A stretch of DNA of 64,000 nucleotides from Clostridia bacterium (GCA_017613735.1 JAGADF010000010.1:62001-126000), one strand, 5' to 3'. Positions 33,212 through 43,610 are shown, counted from the first letter of the stretch. Translations and numbers: made by a program. The notes: generated by a model from the sequence alone, not told the origin.

Positions 33212-33787
33212 ATGGAAAAGAAAGTATTAATTGAAACATCTGCGCGTCACGTCCACGTTACACGCGAAACGCTTGACACTCTTTTCGGAGAGGGTTATGA
33301 ACTGACTAAGAAAAAGGATTTGTCACAGCCCGGTCAGTTTGCCTGTGAAGAAAGAATTCAGGTTATCGGCGAAAAGGGCAGCTTCCCCGCAGTTTCAATT
33401 CTCGGTCCGATAAGACCTGCCGACCAGGTTGAGCTTTCGGCTTCGGACGCGCGCTCAATAGGCGTCAAGGCTCCCGTCAGAGAGAGCGGCGATATCGCAG
33501 GAAGCGGCGGCTGCAAGCTCGTAGGACCCAAGGGCGAGGTTGAAATCAGCGAGGGCGTTATTATCGCCAAAAGACATATTCATATGACTCCCGCGGACGC
33601 GGCTGAATACGGACTTTCCGATAAGCAGGTTGTTTCGGTTAAGATTGATTCTCCCGAGCGCTCGCTTGTTTTCGGCGATGTTGTCGTAAGAGTCAGCGAA
33701 AAATTCTCACTCGCAATGCACATCGATACCGACGAATCAAACGCTGTTATGGCGGCTCCCGGAACATACGGCATTATTCTCGACTGA
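33212..33787 (+). CDS. pduL: PduL-type phosphotransacylase
   Basis: A 191-residue phosphotransacetylase of the PduL family, unrelated to Pta. It interconverts acyl-CoA and acyl-phosphate. The zinc-binding histidines appear as ARHVHVT (His13, His15) and KRHIHMTPADA; LGPIRPADQVELS and GCKLVGPKGEV are the doubled PF06130 repeat blocks. No microcompartment shell genes or encapsulation peptide are visible; the protein begins directly at its first domain, so a cytosolic role in acetate formation is likely. malQ follows 2 bp later. Confidence 0.92.
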   Translation: MEKKVLIETSARHVHVTRETLDTLFGEGYELTKKKDLSQPGQFACEERIQVIGEKGSFPAVSILGPIRPADQVELSASDARSIGVKAPVRESGDIAGSGGCKLVGPKGEVEISEGVIIAKRHIHMTPADAAEYGLSDKQVVSVKIDSPERSLVFGDVVVRVSEKFSLAMHIDTDESNAVMAAPGTYGIILD

Positions 33788-33789
33788 TT

Positions 33790-35292
33790 ATGATAAAAAC
33801 GCGTAAAAGCGGCGTTCTTATGCATATAACGAGCCTGCCGTCGCCTTTCGGCATCGGCGTTATGGGAACGAATGCAAAAAAGTTCGCCGAAAAAATAAAG
33901 TCAATGGGCTTTTCCATCTGGCAGGTATTACCGCTTAATCCGCCTGACAGATTCGCTTCGCCCTATGCTTCCGAAAGCGCCTTCGCGGGCAATTTTATGC
34001 TCATTAATCCCAACGGGCTTGAAGAAATGGGGCTTATTACCCACGACGAGGTTCAGAAGGAATACTATTACGGCTCACCCTATACCGCCGACTACGAGTT
34101 TGCCTATCATTCAAGGATGAGGGTGCTTCGCTCGGCTTATTCAAAAATGGGTGAGGAGCTTAAAAAAGAGGTTGTTTCCTTTAATGAAAACAACCGCTGG
34201 CTTGAAGAGTATTCGCTTTTTATGGCGGTAAGAAAGAGTCAGGACGGCAAACCCTGGTGGGAGTGGTCCGACGGACTTTTCGACTATAAAAAGGCGTCGG
34301 AAAGAAAAGCCGAGTTTTACGATGAACAGTTATTCTGGCAGTTCGTTCAGTTCATTTTCTATAAGCAGTGGCAAAAGACCAAGGAAGAAATAAACTCTGT
34401 CGGCGTTGAAATCCTCGGCGATATGCCCATTTACGTTTCAATGGACAGCGCGGATGTCTGGGCAAATACGCATCTTTTTGAAATTGACCAAAAAACATTC
34501 AAACCTAAGAAGGTCGCGGGAGTTCCGCCCGATTATTTTTCCAAAACAGGTCAGTTATGGGGCAATCCGCTCTACGACTGGGACGCTATGGAAAAGGACG
34601 GCTATTCCTGGTGGCTCGGCAGATTAAAGCACGCGGGCGAAATCTACGATATGGTTCGTATTGACCATTTCAGAGCCTTCGCGTCCTATTGGGCAGTACC
34701 TTACGGCAGCGAAACCGCAATGGTAGGCGAGTGGCTTGACGGACCTAAGATGAAACTTTTTGACAAGGTTAAAAAGGAGCTCGGCGAAATACAGATACTT
34801 GCCGAGGATTTAGGTGTTTTCGGCGAGGACGTTGTCAAACTTCTTGAGGACAGCGGTTTCCCGGGCATGAAGGTTATTCAGTTCGGCTTTGCGCCGGGTT
34901 CTGACAGCCTGCATCTGCCCCATAATTATCCCGTCAATTCCGTGGCGTATGTCGGCACGCACGACAACAACACAATTCTCGGCTGGCTTTGGGAGGCAAA
35001 CGAAACAGACCGCGCATTCGCGCTTGATTACTGCCGCTTTAAAAACGGCAACTGGGGCGAGGGCGGTCAGAAGAGCGAATCCTGCCGAAGTATTATTGAG
35101 GCGGTCTGGCGTTCAAGCTCGGCTTATGCGATAATATCTTATCAGGATATGTGCGGCTTCGGAGCGGACGCGAGAATGAATACTCCCGGCAAGGCGGAGG
35201 GCAACTGGCTTTTCCGTACCACGAACGAGGCAATCGAACAGATTGATTCGGAGTATTTTAAAAAGATAAATTACCTTTTTTCGAGAGGGTAA
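33790..35292 (+). CDS. malQ: 4-alpha-glucanotransferase (amylomaltase)
   Basis: A 500-residue GH77 enzyme that disproportionates maltodextrins and helps degrade glycogen or starch. RKSGVLMHITSLPSPFGIG is the GH77 opening. MVRIDHFRAF carries the nucleophile aspartate, ILAEDLG the acid/base glutamate, and VGTHDNNT the third catalytic aspartate. Length is typical. It ends in a strong bidirectional terminator shared with trpS. Confidence 0.96.
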   Translation: MIKTRKSGVLMHITSLPSPFGIGVMGTNAKKFAEKIKSMGFSIWQVLPLNPPDRFASPYASESAFAGNFMLINPNGLEEMGLITHDEVQKEYYYGSPYTADYEFAYHSRMRVLRSAYSKMGEELKKEVVSFNENNRWLEEYSLFMAVRKSQDGKPWWEWSDGLFDYKKASERKAEFYDEQLFWQFVQFIFYKQWQKTKEEINSVGVEILGDMPIYVSMDSADVWANTHLFEIDQKTFKPKKVAGVPPDYFSKTGQLWGNPLYDWDAMEKDGYSWWLGRLKHAGEIYDMVRIDHFRAFASYWAVPYGSETAMVGEWLDGPKMKLFDKVKKELGEIQILAEDLGVFGEDVVKLLEDSGFPGMKVIQFGFAPGSDSLHLPHNYPVNSVAYVGTHDNNTILGWLWEANETDRAFALDYCRFKNGNWGEGGQKSESCRSIIEAVWRSSSAYAIISYQDMCGFGADARMNTPGKAEGNWLFRTTNEAIEQIDSEYFKKINYLFSRG

Positions 35293-35304
35293 AAAATCAA
35301 TTAA

Positions 35305-35336
35305 AAAAGACAGGTTCAAACGAACCTGTCTTTCTT
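35305..35336. terminator. Bidirectional terminator between malQ and trpS
   Basis: A 9-bp stem, GACAGGTTC (35309-35317) with GAACCTGTC (35322-35330), loop AAAC, with an A-run on the left and T-rich run on the right. Confidence 0.9.
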
Positions 35337-35347
35337 TTTGTTTTTAA

Positions 35348-36349
35348 TTACACCTGTAAAAAGCCGACTTTTTTCATAACCTTGCGAAGTGTCTTTTCGG
35401 CTCTGTATGACGCTTTTTCGGCGCCTGCCTTCATACATTCGTTAAGGTATGCCTTATCGTTTATGAGCCTTGAGTACTCCTCTTTAAGAGGTCTTAATTC
35501 CTCAATAACCGCCTGGGCAACCGCCGTCTTGAAATCGCCGTAGCCCTTGCCGTCAAATTCCTTTTCAATCTCGTCAAAGCTCTTACCCGTGCAGCACGAG
35601 TAAATGCCCATTAGATTGTTTACTCCGTCCTTGCCCTCAGCAAAGCGAACCTTCGCCTCGCTGTCGGTAACGGCGGATTTTATTTTCTTCGCAATGGCGT
35701 TGTCGTCCTCAAGAATCGTTATAAACGATTTTGTGTTGAGGTCGGATTTGCTCATTTTCTTTGTCGGCTCCTGAAGCGACATTACCCTTGCACCCGTCTT
35801 GCCGATAAACGGCTCGGGAACGGTCAGAACGTCGCCGTAAATGCCGTTAAAGCGCATCGCAATATCTCTTGCCAATTCAAGGTGCTGTTTCTGGTCTGCG
35901 CCTATGGGAACGAAATTTGACTGATACAAAAGAATGTCAGCCGCCATAAGCACGGGGTAGTCGAAAAGACCGATATTAATATTGTCTGCGTGCTTTTCGC
36001 TCTTGTCCTTGAACTGAGTCATTCTCGCCGCTTCGCCGAACTGGGTGTAGCAGTTGAGAATCCAACTTAACTGCGCGTGCTGGGGCACCTGACTCTGAAT
36101 AAAAACGGTGTTCTTTTCGGGGTCAAGACCGAGCGCGATAAGTATAGCGTACAGCTCCGTTGTCCTCTGTCTTAAGAGAGCGGGCTCCGTACGGACTGTA
36201 ATCGAATGCAAATCCGCAACCGCATAAAGGCAGTCGTAATCGGCAGCCATGTTTTTCCAGTTACGAAGCGCGCCGAGGTAGTTGCCCAAGGTGGGCGTGC
36301 CCGTCGGCTGAATCGCGCTTAAGACAATCTGTTTTCTTTCGTTTTCCAC
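35348..36349 (-). CDS. trpS: Tryptophanyl-tRNA synthetase
   Basis: A 333-residue class Ic synthetase. PTGTPTLGNYLGAL is the HIGH-type block and TKKMSKSDLN the KMSKS loop. Length is normal. It lies 5 bp downstream of the iron alcohol dehydrogenase gene, so it is probably transcribed with it; there is no space for a T-box leader. Confidence 0.97.
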   Translation of the reverse strand: MENERKQIVLSAIQPTGTPTLGNYLGALRNWKNMAADYDCLYAVADLHSITVRTEPALLRQRTTELYAILIALGLDPEKNTVFIQSQVPQHAQLSWILNCYTQFGEAARMTQFKDKSEKHADNINIGLFDYPVLMAADILLYQSNFVPIGADQKQHLELARDIAMRFNGIYGDVLTVPEPFIGKTGARVMSLQEPTKKMSKSDLNTKSFITILEDDNAIAKKIKSAVTDSEAKVRFAEGKDGVNNLMGIYSCCTGKSFDEIEKEFDGKGYGDFKTAVAQAVIEELRPLKEEYSRLINDKAYLNECMKAGAEKASYRAEKTLRKVMKKVGFLQV

Positions 36350-36354
36350 TTAAA

Positions 36355-37563
36355 TCATTCCTTAATCTGAAGTGCTTTGACTATTTTAATGAGCTTTGCC
36401 TTGTCAAAAATTCTCGGTACGGGGTAGAGCGGATGAGCCTCTCTCATAGCTCTTTCGACTATTGTTTCAATGTCCTCGTCCTTAATCTGCGCAAAGCCTT
36501 TCGGGATGTTCATTCTTTCGTTCATACCGTAAATTGCGGCAATAAACGCCTTAGCTTTTTCTTCGTCGGTAGAACCCGTAATGCCTACGATATCGGCAAG
36601 CTTTGAAAGACTGCCGTAAACGCTGTCGCCGAACTGCTCGAGCATAAAGGGGAGTATAACCGCGTTTGCAAGTCCGTGAGGAATGCCGTAAAAACCGCCG
36701 AGGTTATGAGCGACCGCGTGAACATAGCCGACATAAGCGCGTGTGAACGCCATGCCCGCATAGAACGAAGCCTCAAGCATATTCTTTCTCGCCTCAATGT
36801 TTTTGCCGTCGTTATAGGCTGTCTCAAGGTTTTCGAAAATAAGCTTCGTTGCCTTTTCGGCATACTCTCTTGTCGACTTGACGTTTGATTTGCCGATATA
36901 TGCCTCAACCGCGTGAGTGAGCGCGTCAAGACCTGTTGCCGAGGTAATATGCGGCGGAAGTCCTACCGTAAGCTCGGGGTCGAGAACAGCGTATTTCGGG
37001 CGAAGAACGGGGTCGTTAATCGCGTATTTCTCGTGAGTTTTCGGGTTCGATACAACAGCCGCAACGGTTGTTTCGCTTCCCGTACCTGCAGTTGTGGGAA
37101 CAGCGAAGAACGGGGGAAGCTTTTTCATAACCTTTAAGGTTCCCCTCATCTTTTCAAGCGACTTATTGGGTCTGACTATTCTTGCAGCCGCCGCCTTTGC
37201 GCAATCCATGGGCGAGCCGCCGCCGAATGCAATAAAGCCCTGGCAGCCGTTATCGAGATAAAGCTTTCTCGCTTCTTCAATATTGTCAAACGTGGGATTG
37301 GGCTGAACGCCGTCATAAACCGTGTACTTAATGCCTTCCTTTTCAAGCTCCTCAAACATACCGTCGAGAAGGTGAAGTCCCATAAGTCCCTTATCGGTAA
37401 CTACGAGAACATTGTTTACGCCCTTTTCCTTGATGAATACAGGCAGTTTCTTGACACTGCCCGCGCCGCTGATTGTCTGCGGTTCATCCCAGTTCATAAA
37501 CATAGTGGCAACATAAAAAACTTTCTGATACAAACGATAGTAGAATTTCTTTAATTCCCACAT
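36355..37563 (-). CDS. Iron-containing alcohol dehydrogenase
   Basis: A 402-residue group III alcohol dehydrogenase. FGGGSPMDCAKAAA is the NAD-binding GGGS block, AVPTTAGTGSE is family-typical, and DALTHAVEAY and HAVAHNLGGFYGIPHG contain metal-ligand histidines. Substrates range from ethanol and butanol to 1,3-propanediol, and cannot be fixed here. The ATG at 37563 is preferred; a GTG at 37572 would overlap the ribF stop. It shares a transcript with ribF and trpS. Confidence 0.9.
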   Translation of the reverse strand: MWELKKFYYRLYQKVFYVATMFMNWDEPQTISGAGSVKKLPVFIKEKGVNNVLVVTDKGLMGLHLLDGMFEELEKEGIKYTVYDGVQPNPTFDNIEEARKLYLDNGCQGFIAFGGGSPMDCAKAAAARIVRPNKSLEKMRGTLKVMKKLPPFFAVPTTAGTGSETTVAAVVSNPKTHEKYAINDPVLRPKYAVLDPELTVGLPPHITSATGLDALTHAVEAYIGKSNVKSTREYAEKATKLIFENLETAYNDGKNIEARKNMLEASFYAGMAFTRAYVGYVHAVAHNLGGFYGIPHGLANAVILPFMLEQFGDSVYGSLSKLADIVGITGSTDEEKAKAFIAAIYGMNERMNIPKGFAQIKDEDIETIVERAMREAHPLYPVPRIFDKAKLIKIVKALQIKE

Positions 37564-37568
37564 ATTGT

Positions 37569-38450
37569 TCACTCGCTTTCTATGGTTTTTCTTTTATTGA
37601 TATCCCTTTTGATTTGCTCCCTTAATTCATTTACGGACTCGAACTTCTTTTCGTCGCGAATATATGAAACAAGCTCGATTTCGGGATTATTACCGTAAAG
37701 ATTACCGCTGAAATCAAGAATATGCGTCTCGCAGTTGACGTTCAGCGTGTTTTCAACAGTCGGACGAAGTCCGATATTCGTAACCGATTTATATTTCTTG
37801 CCGTCAACCGTTGTAAATGACGCGTAAACGCCTTTTTTCGGTCTGACAAGTCCGTCGCCGATTAACTGGTTTATTGTCGGGATGCCGAGCTTTCTTCCGA
37901 GGTGCTTGCCGTCAAGAACAGTTGACGAAAACGAGAAATTACGGCCGAGCATCCGGTTCGCCTTTTCGATTTCTCCGTTCTGAATGAACGAACGGATTTT
38001 TGTTGACGAAACGCTTTCCCCGTCAACTTTTACAATAGGCAGTACCGAAAGAATAACGCCGTTTTTTTCGCATTCGGTTTTAAGATAACCGACGTTGCCT
38101 TCGGCGTTTTTTCCGAAGCGGAAATTCTCGCCGCAGCTGACGGCTCCGGCGTTAAGAACGCCTGAAATAATATTGTAAAAGAATTCTTCCTTTGTCAGAT
38201 TTAGAATTCTTTTAAATTCAAAAGTAACCGTTTTTGCGCCGAGGGAATGAATTGTCTCTTCCCTTTTTTCATCCGTCATAAGTCCGGGCGGGGTAACGCC
38301 TTTCAAAACCGACTGGGGATGGACGTCAAAAAGCATTACCGTCGGCTCAAACGATTTTTCCTCAGCCGTTTTTACGGCTTGGGAAATGACTTCTCTGTGA
38401 CCTTTGTGAAGCCCGTCGAACGTGCCGAGCGCTACGGAGGTTTTATTCAT
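37569..38450 (-). CDS. ribF: Bifunctional riboflavin kinase/FAD synthetase
   Basis: A 293-residue RibF. The N-terminal nucleotidyltransferase domain has ALGTFDGLHKGHREV, and the C-terminal flavokinase domain has GRKLGIPTINQ and VYASFTTVDGKKYKSVTNIG. It makes FMN and FAD from riboflavin. The ATG at 38450 is 10 bp after AGGAGG and the frame overlaps the truB end by 8 bp. Confidence 0.95.
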   Translation of the reverse strand: MNKTSVALGTFDGLHKGHREVISQAVKTAEEKSFEPTVMLFDVHPQSVLKGVTPPGLMTDEKREETIHSLGAKTVTFEFKRILNLTKEEFFYNIISGVLNAGAVSCGENFRFGKNAEGNVGYLKTECEKNGVILSVLPIVKVDGESVSSTKIRSFIQNGEIEKANRMLGRNFSFSSTVLDGKHLGRKLGIPTINQLIGDGLVRPKKGVYASFTTVDGKKYKSVTNIGLRPTVENTLNVNCETHILDFSGNLYGNNPEIELVSYIRDEKKFESVNELREQIKRDINKRKTIESE

Positions 38451-39330
38451 CTGCAACGACCCTCCTGACGCCTAAAACTTCGCTGTTTTCTTTAATCTCG
38501 CCGATGCCTAAAAATACGTCGGCAGGGGAGTAAACGCGGTAAAGTCCCGTTTCAAAGGGACAGTCCAGCCTGTTTCTTAAAAGCTCTCCGCCGTTTTTGA
38601 AACGGATTGCCTGACCTTCGGAAACAGTTATTCTTTCGTATTTTCCGAGTGCCGTGTCAAGCGGTATGACAAGGCTTTTAAGCTCGTCACTGCTCGTCTC
38701 TCTCATCTTTTCAAGAGTGACGCTGTTTTCTATTGAAAAGCCGTTCGCCCTTGTCCTTCGAAGCGCCGTTAAAACTGCGCCGCAGCCGAGAACAGAGCCA
38801 AGGTCGTCGGCGATTGAACGTATGTATGTGCCTGCGGAGCATTCGACGTATATTTTTACAGTGTCATTTTCGAATCCGAGAAAATCAAGGCGGTAAACGG
38901 TGACACAGCGTTCCTCGCGTTCAACCGTTTCGCCGCGGCGCGCAAGGTCGTAAAGACGGACTCCGTCTTTTCTTATTGCCGAATACATAGGCGGAATCTG
39001 TTTGATTTCACCTCTGAAAGATTCAAGCGACTTTTCAATGTCGGACGAACTTACGTTTACGGGGGATTTTGAAAGAATTTCACCCGTTATATCAAGCGTA
39101 TCGGTAGTAATTCCGAGCCTGATTTCGGCTTCATACGCCTTTCTGTCGGTCGGTAAAAGCTCAATAAACCTTGTCGCCCTGCCGACGGCTATGGGAAGAA
39201 CTCCCGTAGCGAACGGGTCAAGAGTGCCCGTGTGGCCGCCCTTTTTTTCGCCGAGCAGCTTAAGCGTTTGTCTGACTGCCCAGAAGGACGAAATATCCTG
39301 TTGTTTGTCAAGACAAATAAAACCCGTCAT
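38443..39330 (-). CDS. truB: tRNA pseudouridine-55 synthase
   Basis: A 295-residue TruB. KKGGHTGTLDPFATGVLPIAVGRATR carries the catalytic aspartate (in GTLDP) and the family signature. It makes pseudouridine 55 in the T-loop of tRNAs. It overlaps nrnA by 4 bp and ribF by 8 bp in the nusA operon. Confidence 0.97.
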   Translation of the reverse strand: MTGFICLDKQQDISSFWAVRQTLKLLGEKKGGHTGTLDPFATGVLPIAVGRATRFIELLPTDRKAYEAEIRLGITTDTLDITGEILSKSPVNVSSSDIEKSLESFRGEIKQIPPMYSAIRKDGVRLYDLARRGETVEREERCVTVYRLDFLGFENDTVKIYVECSAGTYIRSIADDLGSVLGCGAVLTALRRTRANGFSIENSVTLEKMRETSSDELKSLVIPLDTALGKYERITVSEGQAIRFKNGGELLRNRLDCPFETGLYRVYSPADVFLGIGEIKENSEVLGVRRVVADE

Positions 39331-40271
39331 AAGCTTTCCTTAACAGTGTCGAGTACGATTTTCTTAACCTCGTCGAGAGTGCCCTTAACAGTACAGCCCG
39401 AAGCGCGCACGTGACCGCCGCCGCCGAGCTTTGCGCAGATTTCGCATGCGTCGACAGGCTCGTTTGTACGGACCGAGATTTTATATTCGTTTTCAGCCTT
39501 TTCCCTTACCGTAACGCCGACGAGAACTCCCTCAATCTGACGCGGAAGAGCCGAAATGCCGTCGCATTCGGTTTCGTCCGAGCCGCTTTCCTTAAACATT
39601 TTTTCGGTTACGCACATAAGCGCGCACCTGCCGTCAAAATGCATTTCAAGTCCCGAAAGAGCAAGTCTTTCAAGCGCGGCGTAGGTTTTGGTCTTGGTCT
39701 CAAATATAGCAGTGTTGATTCTGCCGCTTTCCGCGCCGAGCCCGATAAGCTTCGCGGCGCAGAGATGGGTGTTTTCGGTAGTGTTGGTGTACCTGAAGCA
39801 ACCCGTATCGGTTGCAATACCGACGTAAAGGCAGTCGGCGATTTGCTTGTCGATTTCCACGCCGAGCTTTTCTATAATGCTTAATACGATTTCACACGCC
39901 GCCGCTTTGTTTTCAACAAGCGTAAAGTCCGAAAACTCCCTGTGCGAAAGATGATGGTCAACCGCAAGACAGACCTTGCCCGCGTATTTTTTTCTTAAGC
40001 CGTCGCCGAGCAGTTTTTCGTCCGCAACGTCGACCGCAACGACATAGCCGTCGTCAAACGCGTCATTTATAAGAGCGTCGGTTAAAAATTCATATTTTTT
40101 CGGAATGCTGTTTTCGCATTCGAATTTAACCTTTTTACCGAGCTTTCTGAGCGCAAAAAACAGTGCGAACGCGCCGCCGAGCGTATCGCCGTCGGGGTTC
40201 TGATGCGAAAGAATTATGAAATAATCGTTCTCTTTTAAAAGCTGCACTGCTTTTGATATGTTAATCATCAT
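39327..40271 (-). CDS. nrnA: Bifunctional oligoribonuclease/PAP phosphatase (DHH family)
   Basis: A 314-residue DHH/DHHA1 phosphoesterase. SHQNPDGDTLGGAFAL is motif I, AVDVAD motif II, and AVDHHLSH the DHH motif. Near the end GGGHVRASGCTV is the DHHA1 substrate loop. NrnA degrades nano-RNAs and 3'-phosphoadenosine 5'-phosphate. The ATG at 40271 (or 40268) overlaps the rbfA stop; longer in-frame starts would sit inside rbfA. Confidence 0.93.
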   Translation of the reverse strand: MMINISKAVQLLKENDYFIILSHQNPDGDTLGGAFALFFALRKLGKKVKFECENSIPKKYEFLTDALINDAFDDGYVVAVDVADEKLLGDGLRKKYAGKVCLAVDHHLSHREFSDFTLVENKAAACEIVLSIIEKLGVEIDKQIADCLYVGIATDTGCFRYTNTTENTHLCAAKLIGLGAESGRINTAIFETKTKTYAALERLALSGLEMHFDGRCALMCVTEKMFKESGSDETECDGISALPRQIEGVLVGVTVREKAENEYKISVRTNEPVDACEICAKLGGGGHVRASGCTVKGTLDEVKKIVLDTVKESL

Positions 40272-40614
40272 TTTTCTTACTCTTTTCCAGTTTCTTGAAT
40301 ATTTCGAAGCTGTGTTCCACGGAATCGTCGGCGATAAACTTAATTTCGGGAGCAACTCTTAAATGCAGGCGGGAAGTAATTTCGCGTCTGATAAGACCGG
40401 TTGCCGCCGTAAGTCCCTTTACGGCTTCCTTGGCCGAATCGATTCCGTCGAGCGCGCTGACATAGACCTTGGCGTACGACAAATCATGAGTGACGTCAAC
40501 GTGGACGACAGTGAGCATTTTGCCGCTGATGCGCGGGTCCTTAAGCTCCCTTACAACGGAAGCGATTTCTCTTTTTATATCTTCGGACATTCTGTCCGCT
40601 CTGTAAGAAGCCAT
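40261..40614 (-). CDS. rbfA: Ribosome-binding factor A
   Basis: A 117-residue KH-fold protein for 30S maturation. YRADRMSEDIKREIASVVRELKDPRISG is the family N-terminus, with VDVTHDLSYAKVYVS after it. It lies 19 bp downstream of infB, as in most Firmicutes. Confidence 0.96.
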   Translation of the reverse strand: MASYRADRMSEDIKREIASVVRELKDPRISGKMLTVVHVDVTHDLSYAKVYVSALDGIDSAKEAVKGLTAATGLIRREITSRLHLRVAPEIKFIADDSVEHSFEIFKKLEKSKKNDD

Positions 40615-40633
40615 TTTAAAACCTCGTTAACAA

Positions 40634-43006
40634 TCAGTCGCGATATTCTTCCATAACGAAGGCTTCAAGAATGTCGCCCTCCTTGATATCGTTGAACTTT
40701 TCAAGACCGATACCGCATTCGTAACCCGAAGCGACTTCCTTAACGTCGTCCTTGAAGCGCTTGAGAGAAGCGATTTCGTCCTCGGTGATAACAATACCGT
40801 CACGGACTACGCGGATTTTTGAATTTCTTGTAACTTTTCCGTCAAGGACGTAGCTGCCCGCAATTGTGCCCGCGCTCGAAAGCTTGAAAACGTTACGGAC
40901 TTCAGCCTTGCCGAGAAGATTCTCCCTGAATTTCGGGGCGAGCATACCCTTGATGGCGGCCTCGATTTCTTCAATGCAGTCGTAGATAATTCTGTACATA
41001 CGCATATCGATACCGTCACGCTCTGCAAGCGTTGTCGCAACGCTGTCGGGACGTACGTTAAAGCCGACGATAATCGCGTTTGAAGCGTTAGCAAGCATAA
41101 CGTCCGATTCGCTTACCGCACCGACGCCGCCGTGAATAACCCTTACGCGTACCTCGTCGTTTGAAAGCTTTTCAAGACTCTGCTTGACCGCTTCAACCGA
41201 GCCCTGAACGTCAGCCTTGACGATGATATTGAGGTCTTTGACCTCGCCCTCGTTAATAGAATCGAAGAGGTTGTCAAGAGTAACCTTCTGGAACTGATTG
41301 AACTGTTCTTCCTTTTCCTTCTGCTTTCTCTGTTCAACAAGCTCGCGAGCGAGTCTCTCGTCCGAAACCGCGTCGAAGATATCGCCCGACTGGGGAACTT
41401 CGGCAAGACCCGTGATTTCAACGGGAACCGAGGGGCCGGCTTCCTTGATTGTCTTGCCCTTGTCGTTTGTCATAACGCGGACGCGGCCTACGGCTGTACC
41501 CGCTACAATAATATCGCCCGACCTGAGAGTTCCGTTCTGAACAAGAAGAGTTGCAACGGGGCCTCTGCCCTTGTCGAGGCGCGCCTCGATTACGATACCT
41601 CTTGCGGCCCTGTTCGGGTTAGCCTTAAGCTCTTTGATTTCGGCAACGAGCAGAACGCTTTCAAGAAGCTTGTCAAGACCTTCCTTGGTCTTTGCGGAAA
41701 CGGGAACGCAGATTGTGTCGCCGCCCCAGACCTCGGGAACTATTTCGTATTCGGTCAGCTGCTGCATAATTCTGTCGGGATTTGCGCCTTCCTTATCCAT
41801 CTTGTTGATGGCGACGACTATTGAAACATCAGCTGCCTTGGCGTGGTTAATCGCTTCGACTGTCTGCGGCATAATACCGTCATCAGCCGCGACGACAAGA
41901 ATCGCTATATCCGTAGCTTTCGCTCCGCGCGCACGCATTGAAGTAAATGCGGCGTGACCGGGAGTGTCAAGGAATGTGATATTCTGACCGTTGATGGACG
42001 CTCTGTAAGCGCCTATATGCTGGGTGATTCCGCCCGCCTCGGTTGAGGTGACGGAGGTATTTCTTATAGCGTCAAGAATTGAGGTTTTACCGTGGTCAAC
42101 GTGTCCCATAACGACTACGACGGGGTCTCTCGGAAGGAGGTCTTTTTCGTCGTCCTCGGTAATGTCCATAATTCTTTCTTCGATTGTTACCACGACTTCC
42201 TTCTTGACCTTAGCGCCGAGCTCTGTCGCAACGATTTCGGCGGTGTCATAGTCAATGACCTCGTTGACGTTAGCCATAACGCCAAGAGAGAACAGCTTTT
42301 TGATAACCTCTGCGGCTGTCATTTTAAGAAGAAGAGCGAGGTCGCCTACGGTGATTTCCTCGGGAACGGTGATTTCAATAGTTCTCTTTGCTCTTTCTTC
42401 GGCGATTCTCTTAAGACGTTCAGCCTCGGTTTCCTTTTTACGCTTTACGCCGCCCTGCCTGCGGTACTGCTGGCTTTTCTGCTTAAGCTTCTGCTTGCCG
42501 ACATAGTTGTCGTTTCTTGTGTTCGCGGAAGCGATATCGTCGTATTTTTCGTTGTATTTTTCAATATTGATATTGCCCGCGTCTCTCGTGTCAATGGTCT
42601 TTCTTTCGCCCTTTGTACGAGCCTGCATGGGCTTGTCGGCCTTCTCTTTCTTCTTGACCGCAGCGGCATTCGGACCTGTCTTTGAGGGAGTGACCGCAGG
42701 TTTTTTAGCGGCGGTTTCCTTCTTTTCGTCGGTCTTTTTCGCCGCGGTTTTGGACTCCGCCTTTTCAGCCTTCTTGGGCTTTGTCTCGTATTCCTCGGGC
42801 TTTCTCGCCATGGCGAAATACGCGTCAAGGCTTTCGGGCGCGTGCTGTTTTGAAAGAATCTCAAATACGGCGTCAAGCTCTCTTTCCTCAAGAGCGGTCT
42901 GATATTTTTTCTCACCCTCGAAAAGGGGAGCGAGCATTTCTATAATCTGCTTGCTCTGAATATTGAAATCCTTGGCAAGCTCATGAATTTTATATTTTTT
43001 AGTCAT
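40634..43006 (-). CDS. infB: Translation initiation factor IF-2
   Basis: A 790-residue IF-2. An IF2_N domain opens it ([17 protein letters not shown]), followed by a Lys/Ala-rich linker to about residue 200. The G domain has GHVDHGKTS (about 305), DTPGHAAF and NKMDK, followed by domains II, III and the C-terminal fMet-tRNA-binding part. It overlaps ylxQ by 4 bp. Confidence 0.98.
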   Translation of the reverse strand: MTKKYKIHELAKDFNIQSKQIIEMLAPLFEGEKKYQTALEERELDAVFEILSKQHAPESLDAYFAMARKPEEYETKPKKAEKAESKTAAKKTDEKKETAAKKPAVTPSKTGPNAAAVKKKEKADKPMQARTKGERKTIDTRDAGNINIEKYNEKYDDIASANTRNDNYVGKQKLKQKSQQYRRQGGVKRKKETEAERLKRIAEERAKRTIEITVPEEITVGDLALLLKMTAAEVIKKLFSLGVMANVNEVIDYDTAEIVATELGAKVKKEVVVTIEERIMDITEDDEKDLLPRDPVVVVMGHVDHGKTSILDAIRNTSVTSTEAGGITQHIGAYRASINGQNITFLDTPGHAAFTSMRARGAKATDIAILVVAADDGIMPQTVEAINHAKAADVSIVVAINKMDKEGANPDRIMQQLTEYEIVPEVWGGDTICVPVSAKTKEGLDKLLESVLLVAEIKELKANPNRAARGIVIEARLDKGRGPVATLLVQNGTLRSGDIIVAGTAVGRVRVMTNDKGKTIKEAGPSVPVEITGLAEVPQSGDIFDAVSDERLARELVEQRKQKEKEEQFNQFQKVTLDNLFDSINEGEVKDLNIIVKADVQGSVEAVKQSLEKLSNDEVRVRVIHGGVGAVSESDVMLANASNAIIVGFNVRPDSVATTLAERDGIDMRMYRIIYDCIEEIEAAIKGMLAPKFRENLLGKAEVRNVFKLSSAGTIAGSYVLDGKVTRNSKIRVVRDGIVITEDEIASLKRFKDDVKEVASGYECGIGLEKFNDIKEGDILEAFVMEEYRD

Positions 43007-43314
43007 ACATTTTCCTCCCGATATGTCATTAGCTTTTTTGAGAAGCCGTCATCATTTACCGTGATGACCGCCGCCTTCGAGCCGATTATAAAAGCGAACT
43101 GTTCTATCTTATAGGGAACTTCAATAAATGTTACGCTGCTTTCTTCGCAAAGCGTTTTAAATTCCTCTTTGAGTCTGTCGGACGAATCTTCGGCAAGCAG
43201 GCAAAGACTTGCCTTTTTGTTTTTAACCGAGATTTTGCTCTCGTCATGACCTACGCTTAATTTGTTCGCCTTTCTGCATAATCCGAGCAAACCCGAAAAC
43301 TTATCGTTATTCAT
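43003..43314 (-). CDS. ylxQ: L7Ae-family RNA-binding protein YlxQ
   Basis: A 103-residue L7Ae/L30e/S12e-fold protein. [18 protein letters not shown] is the family N-terminus. It probably binds kink-turn RNA or the ribosome. The ATG at 43314 overlaps the ylxR stop by 8 bp; the gene order nusA-ylxR-ylxQ-infB is conserved in Firmicutes. Confidence 0.9.
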   Translation of the reverse strand: MNNDKFSGLLGLCRKANKLSVGHDESKISVKNKKASLCLLAEDSSDRLKEEFKTLCEESSVTFIEVPYKIEQFAFIIGSKAAVITVNDDGFSKKLMTYREENV

Positions 43315-43573
43315 TTTCCAGTTCACTCTCCATACTGTCAAGCACCTCTTCGGGGACAGGTGACGAAAAAGCTCTTTCAAAGCGTTTCGCCTTTCGCGCC
43401 TTTATGAAGCAGTCCTTACTGTGACAGATATAAGCACCTCTGCCGTTTTTCTTGCCCGTAAGGTCAAGCGAAATCTCACCCTGATTGTTTTTGACCACGC
43501 GGATTAATTCTCTTTTCGGTTTAACCTCGCCGCAGCCTAAGCATTTTCTCATAGGTATTTTCTTTTCGGCCAT
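43307..43573 (-). CDS. ylxR: YlxR (RnpM-like) RNA-binding protein
   Basis: An 88-residue DUF448 protein. PMRKCLGCGEVKPKRELIRVV and GRGAYICHSKDC are the family hallmarks. In B. subtilis YlxR (RnpM) binds RNase P RNA and lowers its activity. It lies between nusA and ylxQ. Confidence 0.93.
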   Translation of the reverse strand: MAEKKIPMRKCLGCGEVKPKRELIRVVKNNQGEISLDLTGKKNGRGAYICHSKDCFIKARKAKRFERAFSSPVPEEVLDSMESELENE

Positions 43574-43610
43574 TTCTTCCTCTCCCTTCCGAAATATTGC
43601 TTTGATTTAA

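Noticed and set aside
36350..36360. T-box leader for trpS
   Set aside because: Only 5 bp separate trpS from the upstream gene.
41298..42902. Several plus-strand frames opposite infB
   Set aside because: Shadows of the IF-2 gene, whose G-domain motifs are all on the minus strand.
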